DNA from: JARYGU01 sp033795365
Lineage (GTDB): Bacteria > Pseudomonadota > Alphaproteobacteria > Rhizobiales > Rhizobiaceae
Direction: 5' to 3'
NCBI GenBank assembly: GCA_033795365.1
Contig: JARYGU010000001.1
Span: 744,001-808,000, forward strand
DNA: 64,000 nt
Both the position numbers and the translations under genes were made by a program. Below the pieces are notes generated by a model that searched no databases, was not told where the DNA came from, and worked only from the letters and a program-made list of their open reading frames with translations. Shown in pieces: positions 8,619 to 17,043 of the stretch. Every line of letters starts with the position of its first letter. Position 1 is the stretch's first letter.

Positions 8619-9292
8619 CGGCGGCCCCCTTCGGCTGCGCCGCGCAGGGTCTCGATTGTCTTGCGATAGGCATCGACATGGCCGCCGCTGAAAATGGCCG
8701 AGCCTGCCACAAAGACATTGGCGCCTGCGTTGGCGGGAAGGGCGATCGTTTCGGTGGCGATGCCGCCGTCGACCTCGATCTCGATCGGCCGGTCGCCCAC
8801 CAGCGCCTTGACGCGCCGGATCTTCTCTTCCATCGCTGGAATGAACTTTTGCCCGCCGAAGCCCGGATTGACGGTCATGACCAGGATGAGGTCGATCTTG
8901 TCGAGAAGGTAGTCGAGCACGCTTTCGGGTGTCGCCGGATTGATCGAGACGCCGGCCTTTTTCCCCAGCGCCTTGATCGCCTGCACGGAGCGATCGAGAT
9001 GCGGGCCTGCCTCCGCATGCACGGTAATGCCGTCGCAGCCCGCTTTGGCGAATGCCTCGATATAAGGATCGGCGGGCGAGATCATCAGATGGCAGTCGAA
9101 GAATGCGTCCGTATGCGGGCGCAACGACTTGATGACGTCGGGACCGAAGGAGATGTTCGGCACGAAATGCCCGTCCATGATGTCGAGATGGATCCAGTCC
9201 GCACCGGCTGCGGTCACGTCTCGCACTTCCTGGCCGAGTTTGGCGTAGTCGGCGGCAAGAATAGAAGGGGCGATCCGGATCGGAAGGGACAT
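8615..9292 (-). CDS. rpe: Ribulose-phosphate 3-epimerase
   Basis: Interconverts ribulose 5-phosphate and xylulose 5-phosphate in the pentose-phosphate and Calvin pathways. 225 residues, TIM barrel: IRIAPSILAADYAKLGQEV, the metal-binding DIMDGHFVPNISFG, CHLMISPADPY, VMTVNPGFGGQKF and EVDGGI are all present. The ATG at 9292 has GGAG eight bases upstream (minus strand). It overlaps the DUF2259 gene by four bases and starts 67 bp after the peptidase gene. Confidence 0.97.
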   Translation of the reverse strand: MSLPIRIAPSILAADYAKLGQEVRDVTAAGADWIHLDIMDGHFVPNISFGPDVIKSLRPHTDAFFDCHLMISPADPYIEAFAKAGCDGITVHAEAGPHLDRSVQAIKALGKKAGVSINPATPESVLDYLLDKIDLILVMTVNPGFGGQKFIPAMEEKIRRVKALVGDRPIEIEVDGGIATETIALPANAGANVFVAGSAIFSGGHVDAYRKTIETLRGAAEGGRR

Positions 9293-9359
9293 GGCAGGGC
9301 TCCGAAATATTGTCAGGGTCGAGGAGGCCATATCATTCCCGCGGAAGGGGAACAACGCC

Positions 9360-10370
9360 TCAAATTGCCTCTTCGCGCCAGGCCGGCAACAGATCGCCGG
9401 GGGCCGGAGACGCATCGTGCACGCCGCGCGCGATCGCACGCGCCATGGTCGAGGCTGCCGCCGCCGAAAGCGCGATGAAGTCGTCCAGCGCCAGCGTCTT
9501 GCCGCTCGCGCCGGTCGAGAGCGCGAAGACGAGGTCGCCGTCGAGCGGCGTATGCGCGGGCCAGATCGCGCGTGCAAAGCCGTCATGCGCCGAGATCGCC
9601 AACCGTTTCGCCTCTGCCTTCGTCAGAACCGCGTCGGTTGCGATGACGGCGATCGTGGTGTTCTCGATGCCGGATCGGCTTGCGCCGAGCTTGGTCCGGA
9701 TCGCGCGTGCATTGCCGGGCAAGGGCGAGGGCAGCCCCAGTCCGCCGAATTCCGCTCCCTCCTCGAAGGGGGCGGCCCAGAAGTGGCGCGTCTCTCCGAT
9801 CGTCGCGGAGCCCAGCGCGTTGACGGCAGCCAGTGCGCCGACCGTGACGCCGCAATCGAGCACCGTGGAGGCGGATCCGAGCCCGCCCTTGAAAGTAGCG
9901 GTTAGGGCGCCGAAGGCCGCGCCTGTCGTTCCGGTGGCGAACGCCTCTCCGGCGATCCGCGTGGCCTCGTAACCGAGATGGCGATAGGGCGGAAAACGCT
10001 CCCAATCCTTGTCGCCGCCGTTCATGAGGTCGAAGAGTATGGCTGCCGGCACGATCGGGATGCGCAGAGGTCCGACGGCAAAGCCGCGGCCCATTTCGCG
10101 CAATGCCGCCTGCACGCCGGATGCGGCATCGAGCCCGTAGGCGGAGCCGCCTGAGAGCACGAGGGCGTCGACGGCCTCTACGGTGTTGTGCGGCTCCAGC
10201 AGGTCCGTCTCGCGGGTACCGGGGGCGCCGCCGAGCACCTGCACGGCTGCTGTCGCGGGCTCATCGCAAAGAACCACGGTGACGCCCGATTTCAGGATGT
10301 CGTCCGAAGCGTTGCCGACCAAAAGGCCGCGGACATCGGTGATGAGGTTTCTGCGGCCCGGTTTCATCAT
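9360..10370 (-). CDS. P1-family (DmpA/BapA-type) aminopeptidase
   Basis: 336 residues matching peptidase family S58/P1, the L-aminopeptidase/D-esterase group that matures by self-cleavage before a nucleophilic Ser or Thr. Visible features are RNLITDVRGLLVGNA, VLSGGSAYGLDAASGVQAAL, and GAAFGALTATFKGGLGSAS in mid-protein, with a likely autoprocessing region near NTTIAVIATDAVLTKAE, a family hallmark. Two ATGs in tandem (10370, 10367) are possible starts. The gene starts seven bases after the stop of the binding-protein gene, so the two are cotranscribed. No signal peptide, so probably cytoplasmic. Confidence 0.85.
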   Translation of the reverse strand: MMKPGRRNLITDVRGLLVGNASDDILKSGVTVVLCDEPATAAVQVLGGAPGTRETDLLEPHNTVEAVDALVLSGGSAYGLDAASGVQAALREMGRGFAVGPLRIPIVPAAILFDLMNGGDKDWERFPPYRHLGYEATRIAGEAFATGTTGAAFGALTATFKGGLGSASTVLDCGVTVGALAAVNALGSATIGETRHFWAAPFEEGAEFGGLGLPSPLPGNARAIRTKLGASRSGIENTTIAVIATDAVLTKAEAKRLAISAHDGFARAIWPAHTPLDGDLVFALSTGASGKTLALDDFIALSAAAASTMARAIARGVHDASPAPGDLLPAWREEAI

Positions 10371-10377
10371 GATCGGT

Positions 10378-11460
10378 TCACTCGCTTTCCGGCGTCGTGT
10401 CGACGGGTACGAAGCGGCCATCGCGCCATTCGAGCAATTTATAGGGATTGTCGCGCAATTCGTGGTCGGTTCCAAATGCTACCGAACCGATAATCGTGGA
10501 GAAGGATCCCGAAAGAATTGCGTCGGGAAGGGGACGGCCACCCGCCTGTGCCGCCGCTTGCTCCAAAAGGGAAACGGCGGCATATGCCGGCATGACATAG
10601 CCTTCGGGCGCCAGACCTTTCTCCTCCATCGCCTGCGCCGTAGCGCGGCCGGGCGCAAGCAGATCGTAGGGCGGCGGCGCGATGGTGCGAACGCCGTCCG
10701 GCATCGCCACCTGCTGATCCGCAGCCATCAGCGATTCCCCGCCTAGAAAAGAGAGTGCCAGCCCCTCCGCCCTCGCATCGCGTGCGATGATCGCCGTATC
10801 GTTGCGATCGCCGCCGACGAAGACATGCGTGGCACCGGTTCTGGCAAGCCTGCGCACAAGGCTCAGCTGCTGCTCCTGCGCGGGGCGGAACGTGTCGAGA
10901 AAGGCGGGCTTCATCCCAACTTCCTCCAACCTGAGGCGCAGCGCTTCGACCAATTCGCGGGCATGGATCGTGCCGTCGTCGATGAGTGCGAAGGGTTCGG
11001 CCTTCCAGTCGCGAATGATGATCTCCGCCGCCTTTTCCGCCTCCGCATCGGGGGCGGGAGCAAGACGAAACAGCGGCCAATTCTTCTTGAGCGCATCTTC
11101 CATCAGAATGCGGGACCGAACCGAAAGGGTAATGGCGGGAATGCCTGCGGCTGCCATCCGGGAAAGTGCATTCTCCAGGCTTTCGGTGCAAAGGAAGCCG
11201 ATGGCGGCCTGCACGCCGGCGCCGATCGCATCCTGCACCCATTCTTTCCCGCCGCCTTCCTCGCAGGTTTCGGGAACCGCCACGATTTCCGCGCCGTTCG
11301 ATGCGGCAGCAAAACGCGCGCCGTCGAGGATCTGCCGGCCGAGTATGGCGAGCGGCCCCTCGGTCGGGGCCACGACGGCGATCTTCAGCGGCGCCGCTGC
11401 GGCGGATGCCGCCGCAAGAAACATGGCTGACAGCAATGTCGTGATCGCAAGGCGCGTCAT
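10378..11460 (-). CDS. Orphan ABC-type amino-acid substrate-binding protein
   Basis: 360 residues with a signal peptide (MTRLAITTLLSAMFLAAASA, cut near residue 22) and a type I periplasmic binding fold of the branched-chain amino acid (LivJ-like, Peripla_BP_6) class: LKIAVVAPTEGPLAILGRQI, then IPAITLSVRS, and GATHVFVGGDRNDTAI in the second lobe. Two Cys (PETCEEGGG and FLCTES) could form a disulfide. No permease or ATPase lies nearby; the partner gene is the P1 peptidase downstream. Divergent from the flavin reductase gene. Confidence 0.85.
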   Translation of the reverse strand: MTRLAITTLLSAMFLAAASAAAAPLKIAVVAPTEGPLAILGRQILDGARFAAASNGAEIVAVPETCEEGGGKEWVQDAIGAGVQAAIGFLCTESLENALSRMAAAGIPAITLSVRSRILMEDALKKNWPLFRLAPAPDAEAEKAAEIIIRDWKAEPFALIDDGTIHARELVEALRLRLEEVGMKPAFLDTFRPAQEQQLSLVRRLARTGATHVFVGGDRNDTAIIARDARAEGLALSFLGGESLMAADQQVAMPDGVRTIAPPPYDLLAPGRATAQAMEEKGLAPEGYVMPAYAAVSLLEQAAAQAGGRPLPDAILSGSFSTIIGSVAFGTDHELRDNPYKLLEWRDGRFVPVDTTPESE

Positions 11461-11574
11461 GCTCTTTACCGCGAAAAAATTTTGTCCTTTGTACGGATCG
11501 GTGGGAATGCGTCAAAGGAAAAGATGCTGCAACCCTCAATAGACGCCCTCACACCGCCGAAAGCGCCTTGCATT

Positions 11575-11595
11575 CAACTTTTCTTCGTAAAGTTG
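11575..11595. promoter_or_regulatory. Dyad CAACTTT-N7-AAAGTTG, candidate operator
   Basis: A perfect seven-base inverted repeat with a seven-base spacer, in the 200-bp gap between the divergent binding-protein and flavin reductase genes. The form suits a dimeric repressor site. No regulator gene lies next to it, so the cognate protein is unknown. Confidence 0.5.
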
Positions 11596-11633
11596 CCTGT
11601 CAGGACTTACATCTTTCTTCATTTTCGCCATGT

Positions 11634-11656
11634 ATCTCCTTTCGATAAAAGGAGAT
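11634..11656 (+). promoter_or_regulatory. Hairpin that sequesters the flavin reductase Shine-Dalgarno
   Basis: ATCTCCTTT (11634-11642) pairs with AAAGGAGAT (11648-11656) across a five-base loop. The right arm contains the AAGGAG that serves the GTG start at 11661. In the mRNA this nine-pair stem would hide the ribosome-binding site of the first gene of the maturation cluster. Confidence 0.6.
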
Positions 11657-11660
11657 CGCC

Positions 11661-12158
11661 GTGTTGGACAGGTTGATGATGGACCCGTCGCTCTATCGCG
11701 ATGCTATGAGCCGCTACGCAGGGCATGTGCAGATCGTCACGACTGCGCACGAGGGTGAGCGGCGCGGCGTCACCATCACCGCCGCCTGCTCGGTGTCCGA
11801 CAACCCGGCGATGGTGCTCGCCTGCCTCAACGCCTCCAACCCGAACAATGCGATCTTTACCCGCAGCGGCCATTTCGCGCTGAATTCGCTCGCCAGCGAC
11901 CAGGTGGATATCGCCAACGCCTTCTCCGGCCGCGACCCGGCGATGACGGCCGATATGCGCTTTGCGACGGGCAGTTGGCGTGAGCTCGTCACCGGTGCTC
12001 CGGTGTTGCGCGAAGCACTGGCGGCCTTCGATTGCCGAACGGTGGAGATCAAGGTCGTGGCGACCCATATGATCCTTATAGGCGAGGTCGTCGGCGTGAC
12101 CTTCGGCCCGCAAAAAGCGGCGCTCGTCTATATGGACCGGGGATACCGGACGCTATAA
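11661..12158 (+). CDS. Flavin reductase-like FMN-binding protein
   Basis: 165 residues of the flavin reductase-like family (HpaC/RutF type), which reduce FMN with NAD(P)H or bind FMN. Typical segments are YRDAMSRYAGHVQIVTTAHE, the GVTITAACSVSDNPAMVLACL core, NNAIFTRSGHFALNSLA and the closing ALVYMDRGYRTL. GTG start at 11661 with a strong AAGGAG (11649-11654) that is buried in a hairpin. Only 28 bp separate it from moxR, so it is the first gene of the maturation cluster. The monooxygenase or oxidoreductase it might serve is not in the window. Confidence 0.85.
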   Translation: MLDRLMMDPSLYRDAMSRYAGHVQIVTTAHEGERRGVTITAACSVSDNPAMVLACLNASNPNNAIFTRSGHFALNSLASDQVDIANAFSGRDPAMTADMRFATGSWRELVTGAPVLREALAAFDCRTVEIKVVATHMILIGEVVGVTFGPQKAALVYMDRGYRTL

Positions 12159-12186
12159 GTTTCCTCCCGACAAGGAGGAACCGAGT

Positions 12187-13113
12187 TTGGCCTATCAGAG
12201 CGGGGCTGTGCCCCAGTCCATCGATGAAACCCTCGAGATGCTCTCGGCCGGCAACTATCTGGCCGGGCGTTCGCTCGCGACCGTGCTTTTCCTTTCGTTG
12301 CGCATGAAGCGGCCGCTTTTCCTGGAAGGGGAGGCGGGCGTCGGCAAGACGGAGATCGCCAAGGTGCTGGCGAAAGCGCTCGATCGCCCGCTCATCCGCC
12401 TTCAGTGCTATGAGGGGCTCGATATCGCGTCCGCTGTATACGAGTGGAACTATCCGGCGCAGATGCTCGAGATACGCCTGGCCGAGGCAGCGGGTACGAC
12501 CGATCGCGACCGGATCGAAGGCGACATCTTCTCGGACCGCTACCTGATCCGCCGGCCCGTGCTGCAGGCGCTTTCCTCTCCGGACGGGCGAACCCCGGTT
12601 TTCCTGATCGACGAGCTCGACCGCACGGACGAAGCCTTTGAGGCGTTTCTCCTGGAGGTGCTTTCCGATTTCCAGGTGACGGTGCCGGAGCTCGGGACGA
12701 TCCGTGCCTCCGAGCCGCCGATCGTCATCATCACCACCAACCGGACCCGGGAGGTGCATGATGCCCTGAAGCGGCGCTGTCTCTATCACTGGGTCGATTA
12801 TCCCGGCGCGGAACAGGAGTTGGAGATCATCCGCCGGAAGGTGCCGGGTGCGGCAGAGGCGCTGTCGCGCCAGGTGGTTGCCTATGTGCAGAAGCTCAGG
12901 ACGCTGGATCTCTTCAAGAATCCGGGCGTCGCGGAGACGATAGATTGGGCGACGGCGCTGACCGAGCTCGACCGTATGGCGCTCGATCCGGAGACCGTCT
13001 CCGACACGCTCGGCACGCTGCTGAAATACCAGGACGACATTGCCCGCATCGAGGGCAGCGAAGGGCGCAAGCTGCTCGACGACGTGAAGTCCGAGCTGCT
13101 CGCGGCGGGGTGA
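12187..13113 (+). CDS. MoxR-family AAA+ ATPase (CoxD-like)
   Basis: 308 residues, AAA_5/MoxR class. Walker A GEAGVGKT at 48-55, Walker B FLIDELDR near 138-145, sensor region IVIITTNRTREVHDALKRRC. MoxR proteins act with a VWA-domain partner as metallo-enzyme chaperones; in CO dehydrogenase clusters the equivalent pair is CoxD/CoxE. TTG start at 12187 with AAGGAGG eight bases upstream. The CoxE-like gene follows three bases after its stop. Confidence 0.92.
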   Translation: MAYQSGAVPQSIDETLEMLSAGNYLAGRSLATVLFLSLRMKRPLFLEGEAGVGKTEIAKVLAKALDRPLIRLQCYEGLDIASAVYEWNYPAQMLEIRLAEAAGTTDRDRIEGDIFSDRYLIRRPVLQALSSPDGRTPVFLIDELDRTDEAFEAFLLEVLSDFQVTVPELGTIRASEPPIVIITTNRTREVHDALKRRCLYHWVDYPGAEQELEIIRRKVPGAAEALSRQVVAYVQKLRTLDLFKNPGVAETIDWATALTELDRMALDPETVSDTLGTLLKYQDDIARIEGSEGRKLLDDVKSELLAAG

Positions 13114-13116
13114 GGA

Positions 13117-14364
13117 ATGCCGGTGCTGCAGGAGAGCCTTGCCGCACAGGCCGTTCCCGCCGGTGACGGGCGGATCGCGGACAATATCGTGCATTTCGCC
13201 AGGGCGCTTCGCAAGGCGGGCATGAAGATCGGGCCCGGCGCCGTCGCGGATGCGATCGAGGCCGCGCGAACGATCGGCATCGGTTCGCGCGAAGAGTTCT
13301 ACACGGCGCTGCACTGTACGCTCGTAAAGCGGCATGAAGACCAGGCGGTCTTCGACGAGGCTTTCCGGCTGTTCTGGCGCTCGCGCGATCTCGTGCAAAA
13401 GATGATCGCAATGATGTCGCCGGTCGTTGCGCGCAACGAGGAGCGCGAAAGGCGGAAAGCGGCGGAGACGCGGGTTTCGGATGCGCTTCTCGGCGGCCGT
13501 CAGGACGAGAGGCGGACGCGGGACGAGCCGGATATCGAGGTCGATGCGCGTTTCACCAGTTCCGTCAGCGAGGTTTTGCGGCGGACCGACTTTGCCCAGA
13601 TGACGAGCGCCGAGCTCGCCGAGGCCAAGCGCGCGATCGCCTCGCTCGTGCTGCCCATGGATGCCGTGAGGACGCGGCGGTTCCGCCGCAGCAACCGCAG
13701 TGCGAAGATCGACGCGCGCGCCACGATGCGCCAAGCGATGCGGACCGGAGGGGCCCTGATACTGCCGCGTCACCGCGAGCCAAAGCTGGTGCATCCGCCG
13801 CTGGTCGTGCTGGCGGATATTTCCGGTTCGATGAGCCAGTACACCCGCATCTTCCTGCATTTCCTGCATGCGCTTTCCGACCGTCGCCGGCGGGTGCACG
13901 CTTTTCTTTTCGGCACCCGGCTCACCAATGTCACGCGCCAGATGCGTCACCGCGACCCGGACGAGGCGGTTGCCGGGTGTACCGAGGCGGTTCGCGACTG
14001 GTCCGGCGGCACGCGCATCGGCGAGACGCTGCGGGAGTTCAACCGGCTGTGGTCGCGCCGCGTCCTTGGGCAGGGGGCCGTGGTGCTCCTCATCACCGAC
14101 GGGCTGGAGCGCGAGGATATCGGCCTGCTCGAAACGGAAACGGACAGGCTTCACCGTTCGTGCCGGCGTCTCGTCTGGCTCAATCCGCTGCTCCGCTTCG
14201 ATGGTTTCGAAGCGCGGGCGCGCGGCGTGCGGGCGATGCTGCCGCATGTTGACGAATTCAGGTCGGCACACAATCTAGAGGCTATGGCGGATCTCGTCGA
14301 TGCGCTGTCCGGCAGGACGATGCGCGACGCCGATCCGAGGCGCTTTCTCGATCACAGGCATTGA
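13117..14364 (+). CDS. CoxE-type VWA-domain protein
   Basis: 415 residues. An N-terminal helical region (IVHFARALRKAGMKIGPGAV) is followed by a basic linker and a C-terminal von Willebrand A domain with the metal-ion adhesion motif DISGSMS near 234-240, then SGGTRIGETL and LLITDGLERED. This is the arrangement of CoxE and other MoxR partners used to insert or mature metal centres. It starts three bases after moxR, and its final codons overlap an alternative start of the next gene. Function here is inferred from the MoxR/CoxE pairing and the XdhC neighbours. Confidence 0.9.
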   Translation: MPVLQESLAAQAVPAGDGRIADNIVHFARALRKAGMKIGPGAVADAIEAARTIGIGSREEFYTALHCTLVKRHEDQAVFDEAFRLFWRSRDLVQKMIAMMSPVVARNEERERRKAAETRVSDALLGGRQDERRTRDEPDIEVDARFTSSVSEVLRRTDFAQMTSAELAEAKRAIASLVLPMDAVRTRRFRRSNRSAKIDARATMRQAMRTGGALILPRHREPKLVHPPLVVLADISGSMSQYTRIFLHFLHALSDRRRRVHAFLFGTRLTNVTRQMRHRDPDEAVAGCTEAVRDWSGGTRIGETLREFNRLWSRRVLGQGAVVLLITDGLEREDIGLLETETDRLHRSCRRLVWLNPLLRFDGFEARARGVRAMLPHVDEFRSAHNLEAMADLVDALSGRTMRDADPRRFLDHRH

Positions 14365-14378
14365 CTGAAGGAACGGAT

Positions 14379-14711
14379 ATGGAAGAGCAGGCAATCGATA
14401 TGCTGGATCCGCTCTCCGTCGCGCAGCGATGGGTGGATGGCGGCCGCGATGTGGCGATCGCCACCGTGGTCGAGACATGGGGCTCAGCGCCGCGGCCCGT
14501 AGGCAGCCATCTCGTGATCGACGGGGACGGCAATTTTCACGGATCGGTTTCCGGCGGCTGCGTCGAGGGAGCCGTCATAAGCGAGGCCATGGACGTCATC
14601 GGCAGCGGCGCGCCGAAGATGCTGGAGTTCGGCGTCGCCGACGAAACCGCCTGGCGGGTCGGGCTTTCCTGCGGCGGACGCATCCGCGTCTATGTCGAGC
14701 GGGTGGGCTGA
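14379..14711 (+). CDS. XdhC N-domain protein (CoxF/CoxI type)
   Basis: 110 residues equal to the XdhC_CoxI N-terminal domain only: ATVVETWGSAPRPVGSHLVI, then GSVSGGCVEGAVISEA with the conserved Cys, and GLSCGGRIRVYVE with a second Cys. XdhC proteins bind molybdenum cofactor and deliver the sulfurated form to xanthine dehydrogenase-type enzymes. I chose the ATG at 14379, which has AAGGA nine bases upstream, over a TTG at 14361. The stop overlaps the next ATG by one base (TGATG). Together with the next gene it makes up a full XdhC. Confidence 0.88.
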   Translation: MEEQAIDMLDPLSVAQRWVDGGRDVAIATVVETWGSAPRPVGSHLVIDGDGNFHGSVSGGCVEGAVISEAMDVIGSGAPKMLEFGVADETAWRVGLSCGGRIRVYVERVG

Positions 14712-15412
14712 TGGATTCCGATCTCCTGCGAAAGCTCAATGCGGAGCGCGCCGCACGCCGCGCTGTGATCCACCTCACCGATCTTTCCGATGGCGGGGAT
14801 CGCATCGTTCTGGAAGGCGACGCCGTCGGCGATGCGCTCGGCGAGGCCGTCGCGTCGGCATTTCGCTCAGGCCGCTCCGGCATCGTCGAGGCGGAAGGGC
14901 GCAGCTATTTTCTCAACGTCCACCTGCCGCCGGCGCGGATCGTTGTCGTCGGCGCGGTCCATATCAGCCAGGCGCTGGCGCAAATGGCAAAAGTTGCGGG
15001 CTTCGACCTGACGATCATCGATCCGCGCACGGCCTTCGCCACGGAGGAGCGGTTCTCCGGTATGGACCTTATCGCCGATTGGCCGGAAGACGTGCTGAAG
15101 GCTCGGCCGCTCGATGCCTATACCGCGATGGTGGCGGTAACGCATGATCCGAAAATCGACGATTTCCCCCTCCAGGCGGCTCTCGAAGCGGGCTGTTTCT
15201 ATGTCGGTGCGCTCGGCAGCCGCAAGACGCATGCCCGGCGCGTGGAGCGCCTTCTTTCGGCCGGGGTCGAGCAGGACGCTCTCGCTCGCATATCCGCTCC
15301 GATCGGCCTCGATATCGGCGCATCGAGCCCGGCGGAGATCGCGGTGGCGATCCTCGCCGATATAATCCGCTCTTTTCGCAGGCGCGACCTGCGCGCAGAG
15401 GCACTCGCATGA
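14711..15412 (+). CDS. XdhC C-domain (Rossmann) protein
   Basis: 233 residues. The Rossmann-like XdhC C-domain spans about 75-205: RIVVVGAVHISQALAQMAKV (usual GAGHI reads GAVHI here), DLTIIDPRTAFATEERFSG, MVAVTHDPKIDD and FYVGALGSRKTHARR, then ISAPIGLDIGASSPAEIAVA. All but the first glycine signature are standard. Overlaps its neighbours at both ends (TGATG upstream, ATGA downstream at 15409-15412). The N-terminal and C-terminal XdhC halves are separate genes here and presumably act together. Confidence 0.9.
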   Translation: MDSDLLRKLNAERAARRAVIHLTDLSDGGDRIVLEGDAVGDALGEAVASAFRSGRSGIVEAEGRSYFLNVHLPPARIVVVGAVHISQALAQMAKVAGFDLTIIDPRTAFATEERFSGMDLIADWPEDVLKARPLDAYTAMVAVTHDPKIDDFPLQAALEAGCFYVGALGSRKTHARRVERLLSAGVEQDALARISAPIGLDIGASSPAEIAVAILADIIRSFRRRDLRAEALA

Positions 15413-17043
15413 TCTTCGCAGAAGTCGCGGTCCAGGAAGCCGAGGGCACCATCCTCGCCCATGGCGTACGTTCGAACGGGCTTTCCCTTTCCAAGGGCCA
15501 CCTCGTCAACGGCGCGGACTGCCGTGCGCTTGCCGAGGCGGGCATCGAAACGGTCATTGCGGTCAGGATGGAGGCGGGGGACCTCGGCGAGGACGAGGCG
15601 GCGGCCCGCATCGCGAAGGCGATTGCGCCGGACCACCTGACCTCCACCATTCCCGCAACCGGACGGATCAATCTTCATTCGGCGGTGAACGGGCTTTTCG
15701 TCGTAAACCGTACCATCATCGATCGCTTCAACCGCATCGATCCGGCAATCACGATCGCGACATTGCCGGATCATGCTGCCGTTCAGGCAGGCGACATGGT
15801 GGCTACGGTGAAGATCATCCCTCTGGGGGTCGGCGAAGCTCTGGTGGAAGAGGCGGCTTCGGTTTTCGCGGACGGCGTGCCGTTGGCGGTGCAGCCCTTC
15901 CAGCCTCGGCGCGTCGGGCTTGTCGCGACGGAGCTGCCCTCGCTCAAGATTTCGGTCATGGACAAGACGCGTCGGTTGCTGGAGCAGCGGCTCGCGCCAT
16001 CCGGAAGCCGCCTCTCAGGAGAAGTCCGGGTCCCGCATAGAGCGGAGGCGCTTGCCGAGGCGCTTCGCCCGGCGGCGGCGGACAACGAGCTCGTCGTCGT
16101 CTTCGGCGCTTCCGCCGTCACCGATCCCAACGACGTCATCCCGGCCGCGATAAGGCTCGCCGGCGGTGTGGTCGAGCATGTCGGAATGCCGGTGGACCCC
16201 GGCAACCTGCTCGTGCTCGGGCGGATTGGAGATGTGCCTGTGCTCGGTGCTCCCGGATGCGCCCGCAGCCCGAAGGAGAACGGTTTCGACTGGGTGCTGA
16301 ACCGCATCCTCGCCGGCGAATGGCCCCGGAGCCACGATATCACCGGCATGGGTGTCGGCGGTCTCCTAGCCGAGATACCGACCCGCCCACGGCCGCGCGA
16401 ATTGCGCGGGGAACCCGCGCGTCAGGTGAAGGTCGCGGCCATGGTCCTTGCTGCCGGCCGCGCAAGCCGCATGGGAGCGGATGGAGGACACAAGCTGCTT
16501 GCCGAATTCGACGGCGTGCCGCTGGTGCGCCGGTCGGCCGAGGCGGTGCTCGCCTGCGGGGCATCGCGCACCGTCGTCGTGACGGGGCATAGGGCAGCGG
16601 AGATCGAGGCGGCGCTCGATGGACTGGATGTCGGGATCGTCCGCAATCCGGACCATGCCGCGGGAATGTCTGCTTCCCTCAAATGTGGACTTCAGGCGGT
16701 GGCGCAGGATTGCGATGGGGTGCTGGTGGTGCTGGCCGATATGCCTCATGTCGCGGCATCGGATATGCGCAAGCTGATCGCAGCCTTTGTCAAAGCGGAC
16801 GCCAATGCCGTGGTGCGCGCGGTTTCCGGCGGCAAGCGGGGCAATCCGGTGATCCTGCCGAGATCGACATTCGCGGCGGTCGGGCGGTTGGAGGGCGACG
16901 TCGGAGCGAGGCATATCGTGGAGAGCGCCATAGCGGAGATCGTCGACGTCGAGATTGGCGAAGCGGCGCATGCGGATGTCGATACGCCGGAGGCGGTGGT
17001 CGCCGCCGGCGGCATCCTCAAGGGCATGAGCCATGGACAATGA
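15409..17043 (+). CDS. Molybdopterin-binding MoeA-like / MobA-like nucleotidyltransferase fusion
   Basis: 544 residues in two domains. The first (about 1-335) is a MoCF/MoeA-like molybdopterin-binding region: ILAHGVRSNGLSLSKGHLVN at the start and VVFGASAVTDPNDVIPAAI, VGMPVDPGNLLVLG later. The second (about 340-540) is a MobA/MocA-like NTP transferase with AAMVLAAGRASRMG, LVVLADMPHVAASD and KRGNPVILPRS. MocA-type enzymes add CMP to molybdopterin to make the dinucleotide cofactor of CO dehydrogenase-type and xanthine oxidase-family enzymes. Overlaps the XdhC gene by four bases and the TfoX gene by eleven. Confidence 0.88.
   Translation: MIFAEVAVQEAEGTILAHGVRSNGLSLSKGHLVNGADCRALAEAGIETVIAVRMEAGDLGEDEAAARIAKAIAPDHLTSTIPATGRINLHSAVNGLFVVNRTIIDRFNRIDPAITIATLPDHAAVQAGDMVATVKIIPLGVGEALVEEAASVFADGVPLAVQPFQPRRVGLVATELPSLKISVMDKTRRLLEQRLAPSGSRLSGEVRVPHRAEALAEALRPAAADNELVVVFGASAVTDPNDVIPAAIRLAGGVVEHVGMPVDPGNLLVLGRIGDVPVLGAPGCARSPKENGFDWVLNRILAGEWPRSHDITGMGVGGLLAEIPTRPRPRELRGEPARQVKVAAMVLAAGRASRMGADGGHKLLAEFDGVPLVRRSAEAVLACGASRTVVVTGHRAAEIEAALDGLDVGIVRNPDHAAGMSASLKCGLQAVAQDCDGVLVVLADMPHVAASDMRKLIAAFVKADANAVVRAVSGGKRGNPVILPRSTFAAVGRLEGDVGARHIVESAIAEIVDVEIGEAAHADVDTPEAVVAAGGILKGMSHGQ

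Noticed and set aside
12076..14271. 731-codon open frame antisense to moxR and the CoxE gene
   Set aside because: Shadow of two genes with clear Walker and MIDAS motifs; no support of its own.
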